DNA of 64,000 nt, taken from positions 4,653,501 to 4,717,500 of the forward strand of contig NZ_JBANDL010000002.1 in the NCBI RefSeq assembly GCF_037027445.1. The letters run 5' to 3'. Positions 48,319 to 57,693 of the stretch are shown here, piece by piece. The notes beneath the pieces are model-generated. The model was not told where the DNA came from and did not search any database. It worked only from the letters and a program-made list of their open reading frames with translations. The stretch's first letter is position 1. The number at the start of each line of letters is the position of its first letter. Origin of the DNA: Lysobacter firmicutimachus (lineage in GTDB: Bacteria > Pseudomonadota > Gammaproteobacteria > Xanthomonadales > Xanthomonadaceae). Position numbers and translations under genes: made by a program.

Positions 48319-49047
48319 TCAGCCGGCGGCCGGCCCCTCGATGCGCGAACCCCAGTCCTCGACCGCATCGCGCGCAAGCCGGTTCTCGACCAGCTTGCGC
48401 CACGACGGCACCAAGGGCAGCGCCGAGGCGGCGCGCAACTCGTCGCGGTCCAAGGTGCGCGTATACAGCAGGGTCGCCAACCGCTGCAGGCTCCATTGCG
48501 GCCACGGCCGTTCGATCAGGCTCAGGGCGTCGCCGGCCTCGGCCTCGCCTTGGATCACCCGGTAGTACCAGCCGGTGCGGCCGCTGGCCTGCACCCGCCG
48601 CGCCATGTCGGCGACGCCGAAGCGGTCGTTGAGCTTCCAGCACGGCTGCCGGCCCTGGCTGACCTCCAGCACCGCGTCGCCGCAGCGATAGCGGTCGCCC
48701 AGGCATACGCTCGCCTCGTCGAGCCCGATGCTGCTGAGGTTCTCGCCGAACGCACCGGGCGCGGCCAGCAGCGCGTGCGCGCCGAGCTCCTCGCGCCATG
48801 CCGGGTAATGATCGAACGGGTAATGATGCACGGCCTTGTCCGGCCCGCCGTGCACGCGCCGGTCGCCCTGTTCGTCGCCGTCGAGTCCGTGTTCGCCGAT
48901 GCGCACCCGTCCGGCGACGGCGCGCTTGTCGATCGCGCTGAGGCTGCCCGGCCGCGTGTACGGCCGCGCGCGCCCGCTCAGCCAGGCCAGCACCGGCACC
49001 GCGGCAGCGGCTTGCAGGGCGGATCGGGGTTCTGAAGCGGTGTCCAT
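48319..49047 (-). CDS. MOSC domain-containing protein (YiiM-like)
   Basis: This 242-residue protein resembles YiiM, a molybdenum-cofactor-linked reductase of N-hydroxylated compounds. LDGDEQGDRRVHGGPDKAVHHYP, AFGENLSS, the catalytic Cys in GRQPCWKLNDRFG and GWYYRVIQGEAEAGD are the MOSC landmarks (quoted in parts). The C-terminal ELRAASALPLVPSWRKLVENRL matches the YiiM 3-alpha extension. The ATG at 49045-49047 is used. Confidence 0.88.
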   Translation of the reverse strand: MDTASEPRSALQAAAAVPVLAWLSGRARPYTRPGSLSAIDKRAVAGRVRIGEHGLDGDEQGDRRVHGGPDKAVHHYPFDHYPAWREELGAHALLAAPGAFGENLSSIGLDEASVCLGDRYRCGDAVLEVSQGRQPCWKLNDRFGVADMARRVQASGRTGWYYRVIQGEAEAGDALSLIERPWPQWSLQRLATLLYTRTLDRDELRAASALPLVPSWRKLVENRLARDAVEDWGSRIEGPAAG

Positions 49048-49094
49048 GCTTGGCACGGCGACGGGCGGAAGACCGCATCCTGGCACGCGCGCAA

Positions 49095-49127
49095 ACGAAA
49101 AACCCCGCCGAAGCGGGGCTTTTCGTT
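49095..49127 (-). terminator. terminator of the FadL-type gene
   Basis: On the minus strand AGCCCCGC and GCGGGGTT form a stem with a TTCG loop, followed by TTTCGT, 42 bases past the porin stop. Confidence 0.8.
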
Positions 49128-49168
49128 CAGCTATGCCGTTCGGACGTTCGGTCCGAACGCAGACCCGG

Positions 49169-50548
49169 TCAGAACTTGTACTGAGCGGCGATGCCGAACA
49201 GGTCGGCGTGGCCCTTGTAGGTACCGGTCAGGCGCGAGCCGCTGCTCGAGACCACGTCGATCTTCGGGCTGTCGATCTCGATGCGGGTGTAGGCCGCGTC
49301 GACGCTCAGGTGCTCGTTCGCGTTCCAGGTCAGGCCCAGCGAGTACAGGGTGCGATCGTTGTCCGGCAGACGCGGGGTGCGGTGGTGATCGTTGGTCGGG
49401 GTCTCGTCCAGCGCGATGCCGCCGCGCAGGGTGATGGCGTCGCTGAGGTCGTACTCGGCGCCCAGCGCGTACATCATCGTGTCTTCCCACTCGAACGGCT
49501 CGCTGGTGATCGGCGTGCCGTTGGCGCGGACGATGTCGACCGACTTCAGCGAGTGCCAATCGGTCTGCTGCGCATCGAACATCATGCGGAACTGATCGGT
49601 GAACTCGTACTGCAGGCTCAGGGTGTCGACGCTCGGGGTGGTCAGCTTGGCGCCGCCCGGGCCCGAGTTGTACTGGGTGATGCCGCGCGCGGCCAGCAGC
49701 GCCGAAACGTTGGCCGGCTTGGTGAACTCGATGTTGCCTTCCAGCTCGTGATCGATCTCCGAGCGGTGCGAGTAGCCGATCGAGAACTTGTCGGTCGGCT
49801 TCCACTGCAGGCCGACGATCCAGCCCAGGCCGTAGTCGTCGCCCTTGACCTTGGCGTAGCCGTCGTTCTTCTGCGGGCCGAACGGCGCGGCGACCGGGTT
49901 CGGGGTGGTGCAGGCGGCGATGCTGACGCGGCAGATCGCCGAGCCGAAGTCGACCGCATTGGTCAGGGTGGCTTCGGCGCGCTCCCAGACCAGGCCGGCG
50001 CCGACCGAGAAGCGGTCGGTCAGGGCCAGGCCGGCGGAGAAGGTCAGGTCGATGGTCTTCACTTCCGATTCGACCGCGTGGTAGCGGCCGACCCAGTCGC
50101 GGTCGTATTCGGTCTTCAAGCCGAACGGCGCGTTCAACTGGGCGCCGAGGGTCAGCTTCTCGAACGCGCCCGACAGCGGCATCACGATCGACAGCGCCGG
50201 TACCGGCTGCGCATCGCCCGGGTCGCCGCCGTTGCCGCCGGTCAGCGGACGCGCGAGCAGGGTACCGGCCGCGGCCGAACCGCCGCCGCGGAACTTCGCG
50301 GTCAGGTCGATCACGGTCACGTCGCCGCGAATCGTCAGCGAGTCCAGGTTCACCATCGCGGCCGGGTTGTTGGTCACGACGGCGGCATCGTTCTTGGCGG
50401 TGGCGCTGCCGGCGAACGCACGGCCCTGGTTCTTGACGCTGTTTTCGCGGATCTGGAAGCCGGTCGCCCCGGCCGAACCGACGCTGATGACGCCGGCGAT
50501 GCCGAGCGCGAGCGCGGTCAGGCGGGAGATGCGGTGTGAGGCTTGCAT
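49169..50548 (-). CDS. OmpP1/FadL family outer membrane transporter
   Basis: This 459-residue outer membrane protein has a signal peptide (residues 1-29, ending GSAGATG). The N-terminal plug shows ATGFQIRENSVKNQGRAFAG and the NPAAMVNLD motif of FadL-type channels, which carry long-chain fatty acids or other hydrophobic compounds. The rest is a 14-stranded barrel pattern ending LFGIAAQYKF with terminal Phe. The start follows the only ATG that gives a signal. Ligand specificity is not evident. Confidence 0.92.
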   Translation of the reverse strand: MQASHRISRLTALALGIAGVISVGSAGATGFQIRENSVKNQGRAFAGSATAKNDAAVVTNNPAAMVNLDSLTIRGDVTVIDLTAKFRGGGSAAAGTLLARPLTGGNGGDPGDAQPVPALSIVMPLSGAFEKLTLGAQLNAPFGLKTEYDRDWVGRYHAVESEVKTIDLTFSAGLALTDRFSVGAGLVWERAEATLTNAVDFGSAICRVSIAACTTPNPVAAPFGPQKNDGYAKVKGDDYGLGWIVGLQWKPTDKFSIGYSHRSEIDHELEGNIEFTKPANVSALLAARGITQYNSGPGGAKLTTPSVDTLSLQYEFTDQFRMMFDAQQTDWHSLKSVDIVRANGTPITSEPFEWEDTMMYALGAEYDLSDAITLRGGIALDETPTNDHHRTPRLPDNDRTLYSLGLTWNANEHLSVDAAYTRIEIDSPKIDVVSSSGSRLTGTYKGHADLFGIAAQYKF

Positions 50549-50659
50549 GCGTGTAGTCTCCGTTGGAGTATTTTTCGTTCTATCGCGGCGTAGAGCACGG
50601 GGCCGCGCGAGTCGGCCCGGTTCCGCCGGAAACCCCTCCCGACGTACGACGCCGTATGC

Positions 50660-50665
50660 ACTATA
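50660..50665 (-). promoter_or_regulatory. possible -10 element upstream of the FadL-type gene
   Basis: TATAGT on the minus strand is a good -10 match, about 112 bases before the start codon. The hexamer 17 bases upstream (TAGCGT) is a poor -35, so the promoter might need an activator. Pattern match only. Confidence 0.35.
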
Positions 50666-50809
50666 GCGCGGCCATTAACCGAACGCTAACAATACGCCCA
50701 AGATCGCAAAATCGTCCGTGCAGATGTCGCAAACCCATGTATTGCGGGCGTTTTTCCGGTTTCGACCGGTGCTTCGCAAGCCTCGTCCGATGCTGAATAG
50801 GCGTCGGCC

Positions 50810-51511
50810 ATGAGCATGTTCGTCGCCATCCCCTCACGCGAGCGCACGCGCCTGCGCTGGGCCACACCGCTGGTGTTCGCGCTGCTGTGGATCGCCTTCA
50901 TCGTCTCGGCGCTGGTGCTGTCCGGACCGGAGCAACGCCGGCTGATGCTGGAGTGGGGCGCGCTGTCCGGCGGCCTGTCCAATCCGGCGCAATGGTGGGA
51001 CGCCATCCGCGACGGCAGCATCCTGCGTCTGTTCAGCGCCTTGTTCCTGCATGCGGACTGGGCCCACCTGCTCGGCAATCTGGTGTTCCTGCTGATCTTC
51101 GGCTTGCCGGCCGAGCGCGCGATGGGGCCGTGGCGGCTGCTGGCGCTGTTCCTGTTCGGCGGCGCGGTGGCCAACCTGGCCGCAGTGCTGGCGATCGGCA
51201 CGCCGGACCGCCTGATCATCGGCGCCAGCGGCGCGGTATCGGCGCTGATCGGCGCCTATCTGGCGCTGTTCCCCAGCGCCAAGCTCGGCGTGGTGGTGCC
51301 GCTGGGCGTGTTCCTGCAGTTCGTGAAAGTGCCGGCGCCGCTGCTAATCGGCGTGTGGGCCCTGCTGCAAGTGGTGTTCACCTTCATCGGCCCGGCCTTC
51401 GGCGCCGTCGCCTGGTCCGCCCACCTCGCCGGTTTCGCCTTCGGCGGCGCCTTCGCTCTGATCGCCCGCGCCGGCATCGCCCGGCGGCTGCGGCGCAAGC
51501 GGGGGTATTGA
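50810..51511 (+). CDS. rhomboid family intramembrane serine protease
   Basis: This 233-residue protease cleaves membrane proteins inside the bilayer. It has six hydrophobic segments and the conserved elements LFSALFLHADWAHLLGNLVF (with the oxyanion-hole Asn), the catalytic Ser in IIGASGAVSALIGAY, and the catalytic His in WSAHLAGFAFGG. Natural substrates are unknown. The gene diverges from the FadL-type gene and is followed by a family B repeat. Confidence 0.93.
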   Translation: MSMFVAIPSRERTRLRWATPLVFALLWIAFIVSALVLSGPEQRRLMLEWGALSGGLSNPAQWWDAIRDGSILRLFSALFLHADWAHLLGNLVFLLIFGLPAERAMGPWRLLALFLFGGAVANLAAVLAIGTPDRLIIGASGAVSALIGAYLALFPSAKLGVVVPLGVFLQFVKVPAPLLIGVWALLQVVFTFIGPAFGAVAWSAHLAGFAFGGAFALIARAGIARRLRRKRGY

Positions 51512-51513
51512 GG

Positions 51514-51720
51514 GCTGGGATTCGGGATTGGGGATTCGGGATTCGTCAAAGCCAAGGCACCATCGCCGCCGTTGCTTTCGCTCTTGCCAATCCCGAATCC
51601 CGAATCCCCAATCCCCGCTCTGCGGCCCCCGATCGCCCTTGAGTTTCCCTGCGGCAACCCCACGCTAATCAAGCAACGACGCCGCGCATTTGCCGACCCC
51701 GAATCCCCAATCCCGAAGCT
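51514..51720. repeat. family B elements between the rhomboid gene and the DUF1820 gene
   Basis: Left arm GGGATTCGGGATTGGGGATT begins near 51519; right arm CCAATCCCGAATCCCGAATC starts near 51588 and continues CCCAATCCCCG. A further lone arm CCCCGAATCCCCAATCCCGA at about 51698-51717 ends a few bases before the next ATG. Confidence 0.75.
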
Positions 51721-51728
51721 CCGCTGCA

Positions 51729-52046
51729 ATGGCCACGCTCTACAAAATCACCTTCCTCAACGCCGGCAAGATCTACGAGCTGTACGCGCGCAAGATCGCC
51801 TCGGGCAACCTGTGGGGTTTCACCGAGGTCAGCGAATTGGTGTTCGATCTGCACGAAGGCCTGGTGGTCGATCCGACCGAGGAGCGGTTGCGCGACGAGT
51901 TCGGCAATACCCGCGTGCTGCATCTGCCGATGCAGAGCATCGTGCGCATCGAGGAAGTCGAGCGCAAAGGCCAGTCGGCGATCCGCGACGCCGCGACCGG
52001 GGAGAAGGTGGTCACGCCGTTCCCGTTGCCGGCCAAGCCACGCTGA
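51729..52046 (+). CDS. DUF1820 family protein
   Basis: This 105-residue cytoplasmic protein begins MATLYKITFLNAGKIYELYA and contains LWGFTEVSELVFD and TRVLHLPMQSIVRIEEVERK, the DUF1820 signature. The function is unknown. The gene is followed by a strong bidirectional terminator and preceded by a family B arm. The 39-base longer frame upstream is encoded in the repeat and is rejected. Confidence 0.88.
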   Translation: MATLYKITFLNAGKIYELYARKIASGNLWGFTEVSELVFDLHEGLVVDPTEERLRDEFGNTRVLHLPMQSIVRIEEVERKGQSAIRDAATGEKVVTPFPLPAKPR

Positions 52047-52065
52047 GGGCGCGCTCGCGCAGGCA

Positions 52066-52097
52066 AGAAAAAACCCGGCCTCGGCCGGGTTTTTCGT
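52066..52097. terminator. bidirectional terminator between DUF1820 gene and S41 protease gene
   Basis: AAAAACCCGGCC and GGCCGGGTTTTT form a stem with A- and T-tracts on both sides, between two convergent genes. Confidence 0.9.
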
Positions 52098-52114
52098 TCG
52101 CGGGGGGGATGCGC

Positions 52115-53512
52115 TCAGCGCCGCGCCGTGCCGCCGGCATCGGCCACCGGCTTGGGCGCCGCGGGCTTCTTGAGTTCGGCCAGGGCCGCGGCGATCGGCG
52201 CCTCGCCTTCCAGCACTTCGCCGGCGTTGCTGCCGGGCGCGTCTTCCTCGTCGCCGTGCAGATGGCCCGGCAAGGTCGCTTCCGTGTAGCTGGGGCGTTC
52301 ATCGCCGTCGCGCTTGGCCGCGCGCACCACCACGTCGGGCACGATGCCCAGGGCCTGGATCGATTTGCCGCTGGGGGTGTAATAGCGCGCGGTGGTGAGC
52401 TTGACCGAGTCGCCGTTGTCCAGCGGCAGCACGGTCTGCACCGAGCCCTTGCCGAAGGTGCGGCTGCCGATCACGCGCGCGCGGCCGTTGTCGCGCAGCG
52501 CGCCGGCCAGCACTTCCGAGGCGCTGGCCGAACCGGCGTCGACCAGCACCACCAGCGGCGCGCCGTCGAGGCGGTCGCCCGGGGTCGCGCCGAACTCGGC
52601 GTCGCTGATCGCGATGCGGCCGCGCGTGCTGACGATCTTGCCCTTCTCCAGCAGGTCGTCGGCGATCTGCACCGCCGAGGTCAGCAGGCCGCCCGGATTG
52701 CTGCGCAGATCGATCACCAGGCCGCGCAGCTTGCCGCCGGCCTGGGCCTTGAGCTTCTCCAGCTGGGTTTCGAAGTCGGCCGCGGTATCGGCCTGGAACG
52801 CGGCGACGCGCAGGTAGCCGTAACCGGGTTCGAGCATGCGGCTCTTCACGCTGGCCACGCGGATGGTCTCGCGCACCACGGTCAGGTCGAAGGGCTTGTC
52901 GCGCCCTTCGCGCACGATGGTCAGCACCACCTTGCTGCCCGGCGCGCCGCGCAGCGGGCCGGAGTTGTCGCCTTCGTCGACCTTGAACGGCTTGCCGTCG
53001 ATCGCGGTGATCACGTCGCCGGCCTTGATGCCGGCGCGCGCGGCCGGCGTGTCGTCGATCGGCGAAATCACCCGCAGGCTGCCGTCGGGCTGACGCTGCA
53101 ATTCCACGCCGATGCCGTCGTAGGCGCCGCGCGATTGCTCGTCGAAATCTTCGGCCGCGACCTTGTCCAGATAGACGCTGTGCGGATCCAGGTCGAACAG
53201 CAAGCCGCGGATCGCCGAGTGCATCAGCTTGGCGTCGTCGACCGGTTCGACATAGGCCTGTTTGACCGCGTTGTACACGGCGACGTAGCGGCGGATCTCC
53301 TCGATCGGCACCTTCGATTCGCTGTCCTCGCCCTTGCCGGCGGCGTTTTTTTTCTTGGACGGCGCTTCGCCGGCCGGCGTCGGCGCTTGCGGCTGACCGG
53401 TTTCGCTCGCCGGCGGCGCCGGCTTGGCCGGCGGGTCCTGCGCCCACGCCGGTACGGCGCCAAGCGCCAGGGCGAGCGGAAGCAGACTACGCAGGGGGTG
53501 ACGCAAAGACAT
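52115..53512 (-). CDS. S41 family C-terminal processing peptidase
   Basis: This 465-residue periplasmic protease has a signal peptide (MSLRHPLRSLLPLALALGAVPAWAQ), a Pro-rich linker, then a PDZ domain (YDGIGVELQRQPDGSLRVIS, PAARAGIKAGDVITAIDGKP) and the tail-specific protease domain. The latter has IDLRSNPGGLL, the catalytic Ser in DAGSASASEVLAGAL and the catalytic Lys in RTFGKGSVQT. It belongs with CtpA enzymes, which trim cell-wall hydrolases and other exported proteins. The neighbouring envC gene, also minus, encodes a cell-wall hydrolase activator. Confidence 0.93.
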   Translation of the reverse strand: MSLRHPLRSLLPLALALGAVPAWAQDPPAKPAPPASETGQPQAPTPAGEAPSKKKNAAGKGEDSESKVPIEEIRRYVAVYNAVKQAYVEPVDDAKLMHSAIRGLLFDLDPHSVYLDKVAAEDFDEQSRGAYDGIGVELQRQPDGSLRVISPIDDTPAARAGIKAGDVITAIDGKPFKVDEGDNSGPLRGAPGSKVVLTIVREGRDKPFDLTVVRETIRVASVKSRMLEPGYGYLRVAAFQADTAADFETQLEKLKAQAGGKLRGLVIDLRSNPGGLLTSAVQIADDLLEKGKIVSTRGRIAISDAEFGATPGDRLDGAPLVVLVDAGSASASEVLAGALRDNGRARVIGSRTFGKGSVQTVLPLDNGDSVKLTTARYYTPSGKSIQALGIVPDVVVRAAKRDGDERPSYTEATLPGHLHGDEEDAPGSNAGEVLEGEAPIAAALAELKKPAAPKPVADAGGTARR

Positions 53513-53821
53513 GCACGACGCTCCGGACAGCGGAATGGGGGTTGGCCTCGCGCCCGCCGCGCACGGCGGGCCGGGTACCTGGCTACGACCGCGCGCGGCG
53601 GGCGCAGGTTCCATGGCCTATCTGCGCACGTTAAGCCGCGCGCGCGCAAGCTTTCGTTAACCCAATACCGGTTCGTTCAGAGCCGCCGCGGCGCGGGCAT
53701 GCGCCGCCCGCGGGCCGCCCGCGCAAGTGCTTGATCCGGCGCCGGCGAACTCGAGCGCGGCCCGCTCGGCATCGTCCCGGGCGGTTCGGGCGGGACGGCC
53801 CGACCTCGCCCGAAACCGTGG
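53513..53821. other. intergenic region between envC and the S41 protease gene
   Basis: No gene is seen in these 309 bases. The 15-mer CGCAAGTGCTTGATC at 53722-53736 also occurs at 56738-56752 upstream of gpmI, in the same orientation relative to the downstream genes. Possible promoter elements for the protease gene near 53600-53660 are weak. Confidence 0.45.
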
Positions 53822-55087
53822 TCAGCGTCGCAGCCAGGCGTTGGGATTGACCGGCTGACCGCCGCGGCGCAACTCGAAGTACAGCGCCGGCCGGCCGTGG
53901 CCGCCGGAGCTGCCGACCGTGGCGATCGCGTCGCCGCGCTTGACCGCAGCGCCGGCATCCTTGAGCAGGGCGTCGTTGTTGGCGTACAGGCTCATGTAGC
54001 CGTTGCCGTGGTCGACGATCAGCAGCAGGCCGTAGCCGGTCATCCACTCCGAGTACACCACCGTGCCGTCGCCGACCGCCTTGACCGTGGCCCCGGCCGG
54101 CGCGCCGATCAGCAGGCCTTCGCTGCTGCGGCCGTCGGGCATGGTGCCGCCGAAGCCGGCCAGCAGGGCGCCGGACACCGGCCACCCCAAACCGCCCACC
54201 TGCGGCGGTGGCGCCTTGGCCACTTCGATCGGCGGCTTGCGCGGCGCGCGCGGCGGCGCGGGCTTGCCGGCGGCGGCGGCCGCAGCGGCGGCCTTGGCCT
54301 CGCGCGCTTCGCGTTCGGCGCGGGCCTTGGCGGCGGCGCGGCGTTGCGCCTCGGCGCGGGCCGCGGCAGCGCGCAGCTTGGCCAGCAGTTGCTCCAGGCC
54401 CTTGGCGTCGCGGCCGAGTTCGCGCTCGCGGTCGCTGCGGTCCTGGTACTTCTCGTTGATCTGCGCCACCAGGCTGGCGCGTTCTTTGCGATCGCGCTGC
54501 AGCTGGCCGAGTTGGTCGCGCTGCTGCTTGCGGGTGCTGTCCAGGGCCTGGCGGCGTTCGACGATCTCGCGCTCCAGCGCATCGAGTTCGCGCAACTGCG
54601 CCGACAGCTCGGCGATGCGCCGCGCGCGATCGCGCTGCACGTAGCCGTGATAGGCGAGCACACGACCGCTGTCGGCGACCTTGTCCTGCGACAGCAGCAG
54701 TTTCAGCGGCGCGTCGTTGCCCTGCGCATAGGCGGCGCGCAGCAGCTGCGCGAGTTCCTTGCGCTGCGAGCCGAGCTTGGCGTTGAGCCCGTCGCGCCGG
54801 GTCTGCAGATCCTTCAGTGCGGCCTGCTCGCGCGCGAGCCGGGACTCGGTCTCGCGCAGCACGCGGTTGGAATGGCCGACTTTCTCGTCGGCCTCGCGCA
54901 AGCGGAGCGAGGCGTCGCCGCGCTGGCCTTCGAGCTTGCGCCGTTCGGCCGCGACCGACTTGAGCTCGTTCTTGACCTTTTCCAGCTTGCGCTCGGCGTC
55001 GCGGCTGGTGTTCTGCCCGGCCGCGGACGCGGCCAGCGCGACCGTCAGGCCGACCGCCAACAGCAGCGCGCGCCGCAGCCGCATCAT
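53822..55087 (-). CDS. envC: murein hydrolase activator EnvC-like protein
   Basis: This 421-residue periplasmic protein has a signal peptide (ending ASAAGQN), a long coiled coil (residues about 25-255, rich in Arg, Leu and Glu) and a C-terminal LytM domain. The LytM zinc ligands are lost: [20 protein letters not shown] stands where His and Asp should be, and [10 protein letters not shown] where HxH is expected. That is the EnvC state, in which the protein activates amidases rather than cutting itself. Its ATG overlaps the gpmI stop (ATGA). Confidence 0.9.
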   Translation of the reverse strand: MMRLRRALLLAVGLTVALAASAAGQNTSRDAERKLEKVKNELKSVAAERRKLEGQRGDASLRLREADEKVGHSNRVLRETESRLAREQAALKDLQTRRDGLNAKLGSQRKELAQLLRAAYAQGNDAPLKLLLSQDKVADSGRVLAYHGYVQRDRARRIAELSAQLRELDALEREIVERRQALDSTRKQQRDQLGQLQRDRKERASLVAQINEKYQDRSDRERELGRDAKGLEQLLAKLRAAAARAEAQRRAAAKARAEREAREAKAAAAAAAAGKPAPPRAPRKPPIEVAKAPPPQVGGLGWPVSGALLAGFGGTMPDGRSSEGLLIGAPAGATVKAVGDGTVVYSEWMTGYGLLLIVDHGNGYMSLYANNDALLKDAGAAVKRGDAIATVGSSGGHGRPALYFELRRGGQPVNPNAWLRR

Positions 55088-56619
55088 CCGGCCAACAGGC
55101 TCTGTCCGCTCATCTCCGCCGGCTGTTCGAGGCCGAGCAGATCGAGCATGGTCGGGGCGACGTCGCGCAGGGCGCCGCCGCTGCGCAGGGCCGCCTTGCG
55201 CGGACCGACGTAGACCAGCGGCACCGGGCCGACGGTGTGCGCGGTATGCGGCTGGCCGGTGTCCGGGTCGCGCATCATTTCCAGGTTGCCGTGATCGGCG
55301 GTGATCAGGAGCGCGCCGCCGGTCTCGCGCACCGCCGCGGCGACCGCGCCGATCGCCACGTCGACCGCTTCGGCGGCGCGGATCGCCGCGCCGAGATCGC
55401 CGGTGTGGCCGACCATGTCCGGGTTGGCGATGTTGCACACGGCAACGTCGAACTCGCCCGAGCGGATCGCCGCGGTCAGTTGCGCGGTCACTTCCGGGCA
55501 GCTCATTTCCGGCTGGAGATCGTAGGTGGCGACCTTCGGGCTGGGCACCAGGATGCGGCGCTCGCCGGCATAGGGCTCTTCGCGCCCGCCGCTGAAGAAG
55601 AAGGTGACGTGCGCGTACTTCTCGGTCTCGGCGATGCGCAGTTGGGTCAGGCCGCGCTCGGCCAGCAGTTCGCCCAGCGTGTTGCGCAGCTCGTCCGGGG
55701 CGAACGCGACCGGCGCCGGCAACTTGGCGTCGTACTCGGTCAGGCAGACGTAGCGCGACAGCGCCGGCCGGCGCGCGTGGTAGCCGTCGAAACCCGGATC
55801 GACGAACGCGGCGGTAAGCTGGCGCGCGCGGTCGGCGCGGAAGTTCATGTACACCACCGCATCGCCGTCGGCGATCGGCGTGGCGGCGCCGATCACGGTC
55901 GGCGCGACGAATTCGTCGGTCTCGCCGCGCGCGTAGGCCGCCTCCAGCGCCTCCAGCGCGGTCGCGGCGCGGTGCTCGGCGTCGGCTTCGACGATCGCGT
56001 TCCACGCCCGCAACTGGCGATCCCAGCGCTTGTCGCGGTCCATGGCGAAATACCGTCCGCTGACCGAAGCGATGTGCGCGTTACCGACCCGCTCGCAGGC
56101 CTGCTGCAGCCGCTCCAGGCTCGGCGCGGCCGACTTCGGCGGCATGTCGCGGCCGTCGAGGAAAGCATGCACGGCGACCCGGCCCACGCCTTCGCGGCGG
56201 GCCAGTTCGAGCATGGCGAAGATGTGCTGTTCGTGACTGTGCACGCCGCCCGGCGACAGCAGGCCCATCACATGCAGGGTGCCGCCGGCCTCGCGCGCCG
56301 CGGCGCAGGCGGCGCGCAGCTCGGCATTGGCGTAGAAGCTGCCGTCCTCGATCGCCGCGTCGATGCGGGTCAGGTCTTGGTAGACGATGCGGCCGGCGCC
56401 TAGATTCATGTGGCCGACTTCGGAATTGCCCATCTGCCCGTCCGGCAGGCCGACGTGGCGGCCTTCGGTGTGGATCAGGGTGTGCGGCTCGCTGGCCAGC
56501 AGCGCGCGCCAGTTCGGCAGCTCGGCCTGGGCCAGGGCGTTGTCGGCCGGATCGTCGCGATGGCCCCAACCGTCGAGAATCAACAGCACTACGGGCTTGG
56601 GGCGGGAAGTCGCTGGCAC
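55084..56619 (-). CDS. gpmI: 2,3-bisphosphoglycerate-independent phosphoglycerate mutase
   Basis: This 511-residue Mn-dependent glycolytic enzyme interconverts 3- and 2-phosphoglycerate. The start [10 protein letters not shown] with the metal-binding Asp, the catalytic Ser in [49 protein letters not shown] and [11 protein letters not shown] are all present, and the length is normal. A GTG at 56617-56619 preceded by AGGA is the best start. Longer starts add a Pro/Arg-rich run that the family lacks. It is translationally coupled to envC. Confidence 0.95.
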   Translation of the reverse strand: MPATSRPKPVVLLILDGWGHRDDPADNALAQAELPNWRALLASEPHTLIHTEGRHVGLPDGQMGNSEVGHMNLGAGRIVYQDLTRIDAAIEDGSFYANAELRAACAAAREAGGTLHVMGLLSPGGVHSHEQHIFAMLELARREGVGRVAVHAFLDGRDMPPKSAAPSLERLQQACERVGNAHIASVSGRYFAMDRDKRWDRQLRAWNAIVEADAEHRAATALEALEAAYARGETDEFVAPTVIGAATPIADGDAVVYMNFRADRARQLTAAFVDPGFDGYHARRPALSRYVCLTEYDAKLPAPVAFAPDELRNTLGELLAERGLTQLRIAETEKYAHVTFFFSGGREEPYAGERRILVPSPKVATYDLQPEMSCPEVTAQLTAAIRSGEFDVAVCNIANPDMVGHTGDLGAAIRAAEAVDVAIGAVAAAVRETGGALLITADHGNLEMMRDPDTGQPHTAHTVGPVPLVYVGPRKAALRSGGALRDVAPTMLDLLGLEQPAEMSGQSLLAG

Positions 56620-56669
56620 GTCGGGATTCCTATGACTTGGGGCAGGGGCCGCCGCGGGCGGGCCCTGCG

Positions 56670-56675
56670 ATTGTA
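56670..56675 (-). promoter_or_regulatory. possible -10 element of gpmI-envC
   Basis: TACAAT on the minus strand lies about 50 bases before the gpmI GTG. The candidate -35 (TTCGGG, 18 bases away) is weak. Pattern match only. Confidence 0.35.
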
Positions 56676-56867
56676 GCGAAGCGGACGATGAAGCCCGAAC
56701 AACCGGCGCCGGCGCGGCGCGAAGCGGCCGAGGCGCACGCAAGTGCTTGATCGGGGCCGAATCCGGGCCGCGCCGCCGCTGCGCCAGGCGCCGACCGGCG
56801 CCGGGCTTAAACCGATGCCCCGATCGCCGCATCCCAGTACCTGTCCATCAGCCAAACGGAATACGCC

Positions 56868-57536
56868 ATGACCCGTAACCGCCTCACTCTCGCCCTGTCG
56901 GTCCTGATCGCCCTGTCCTCGCCGCTGGCCGCCGCGCAGGAAGGGATCAGCAAGGTCAACGGCAGCATCGATGTCGACGCCGGTCAGCAGCGCGGCAATC
57001 TGGAGACCGTGAACGGCAGCATCAAAGTCGGCGACAACGCCCGCGTGGGCAGCGCCGAGACCGTCAACGGCAGCATCCACGTCGGCGCCGGCAGCCAGAC
57101 CGGCGGCCTGGAAACCGTCAACGGCAGCATCCGCCTCGGCGCCAAGACCACCGCCAGCAGCGACCTGGAGACCGTCAACGGCGGCATCTTCGTCGACCGC
57201 GGCGGCGCCGTGAGCGGCGACATCGAGACCGTCAACGGCGCCATCGGCCTGGTCGACGCCGACGTCAGCGGCGGCATCGAGACGGTCAACGGCGACGTCA
57301 CCGTCGGCGTGGACTCGCACGTGCGCGGCGGCATCAAGTACACCAAGCCGCGCGGCAACTTCCTGCCCAAGCCGCAGCGCGACCCGCGCGTGGTGATCGG
57401 CCCGAACGCGCGCGTCGACGGCCCGCTGGTGTTCGAGCGCAAGGTCCAGCTGTACGTGCACGCGAGCGCCAAGACCGGTCCGATCACCGGCGCCACCGCG
57501 ATCGCCTTCAACACCCCGACGCCCCCGGCGCAGTAA
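56868..57536 (+). CDS. secreted protein with tandem ETVNGS repeats
   Basis: This 222-residue exported protein has a signal peptide (MTRNRLTLALSVLIALSSPLAAAQ). It then shows a repeat unit built on (E/K)(T)VNG(S/G/A)I at residues 29, 46, 64, 82, 101, 120 and 138, a period of 18-19 residues, with Gly/Asp/Ser turns between. The spacing fits a right-handed beta-helix or bactofilin-like solenoid. The C-terminal part has GIKYTKPRGNF and VVIGPNARVDGPLVFERKV, another solenoid-like turn. No function is assigned; a structural or surface role is likely. Confidence 0.75.
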   Translation: MTRNRLTLALSVLIALSSPLAAAQEGISKVNGSIDVDAGQQRGNLETVNGSIKVGDNARVGSAETVNGSIHVGAGSQTGGLETVNGSIRLGAKTTASSDLETVNGGIFVDRGGAVSGDIETVNGAIGLVDADVSGGIETVNGDVTVGVDSHVRGGIKYTKPRGNFLPKPQRDPRVVIGPNARVDGPLVFERKVQLYVHASAKTGPITGATAIAFNTPTPPAQ

Positions 57537-57550
57537 GCCTTGCCCGCCCG

Positions 57551-57596
57551 CGTCCGGCGTCTGCGATCCGAGCGCAGGCGCCGGACGCCGGGCTTT
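57551..57596 (+). terminator. hairpin after the repeat protein gene
   Basis: CGTCCGGCGTCTGCG and CGCAGGCGCCGGACG pair almost perfectly across seven bases. The trailing CCGGGCTTTCGG is only weakly T-rich, so termination is uncertain. Confidence 0.5.
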
Positions 57597-57693
57597 CGGC
57601 CGCGCGCGTCCGCAAGAAGGCGCCGCTGCGACCATTGCCCCTAGAATGGACCTCCGCCATTTCCGGCCCTGCGCGGCCGTCCCTGGAGGTCCG

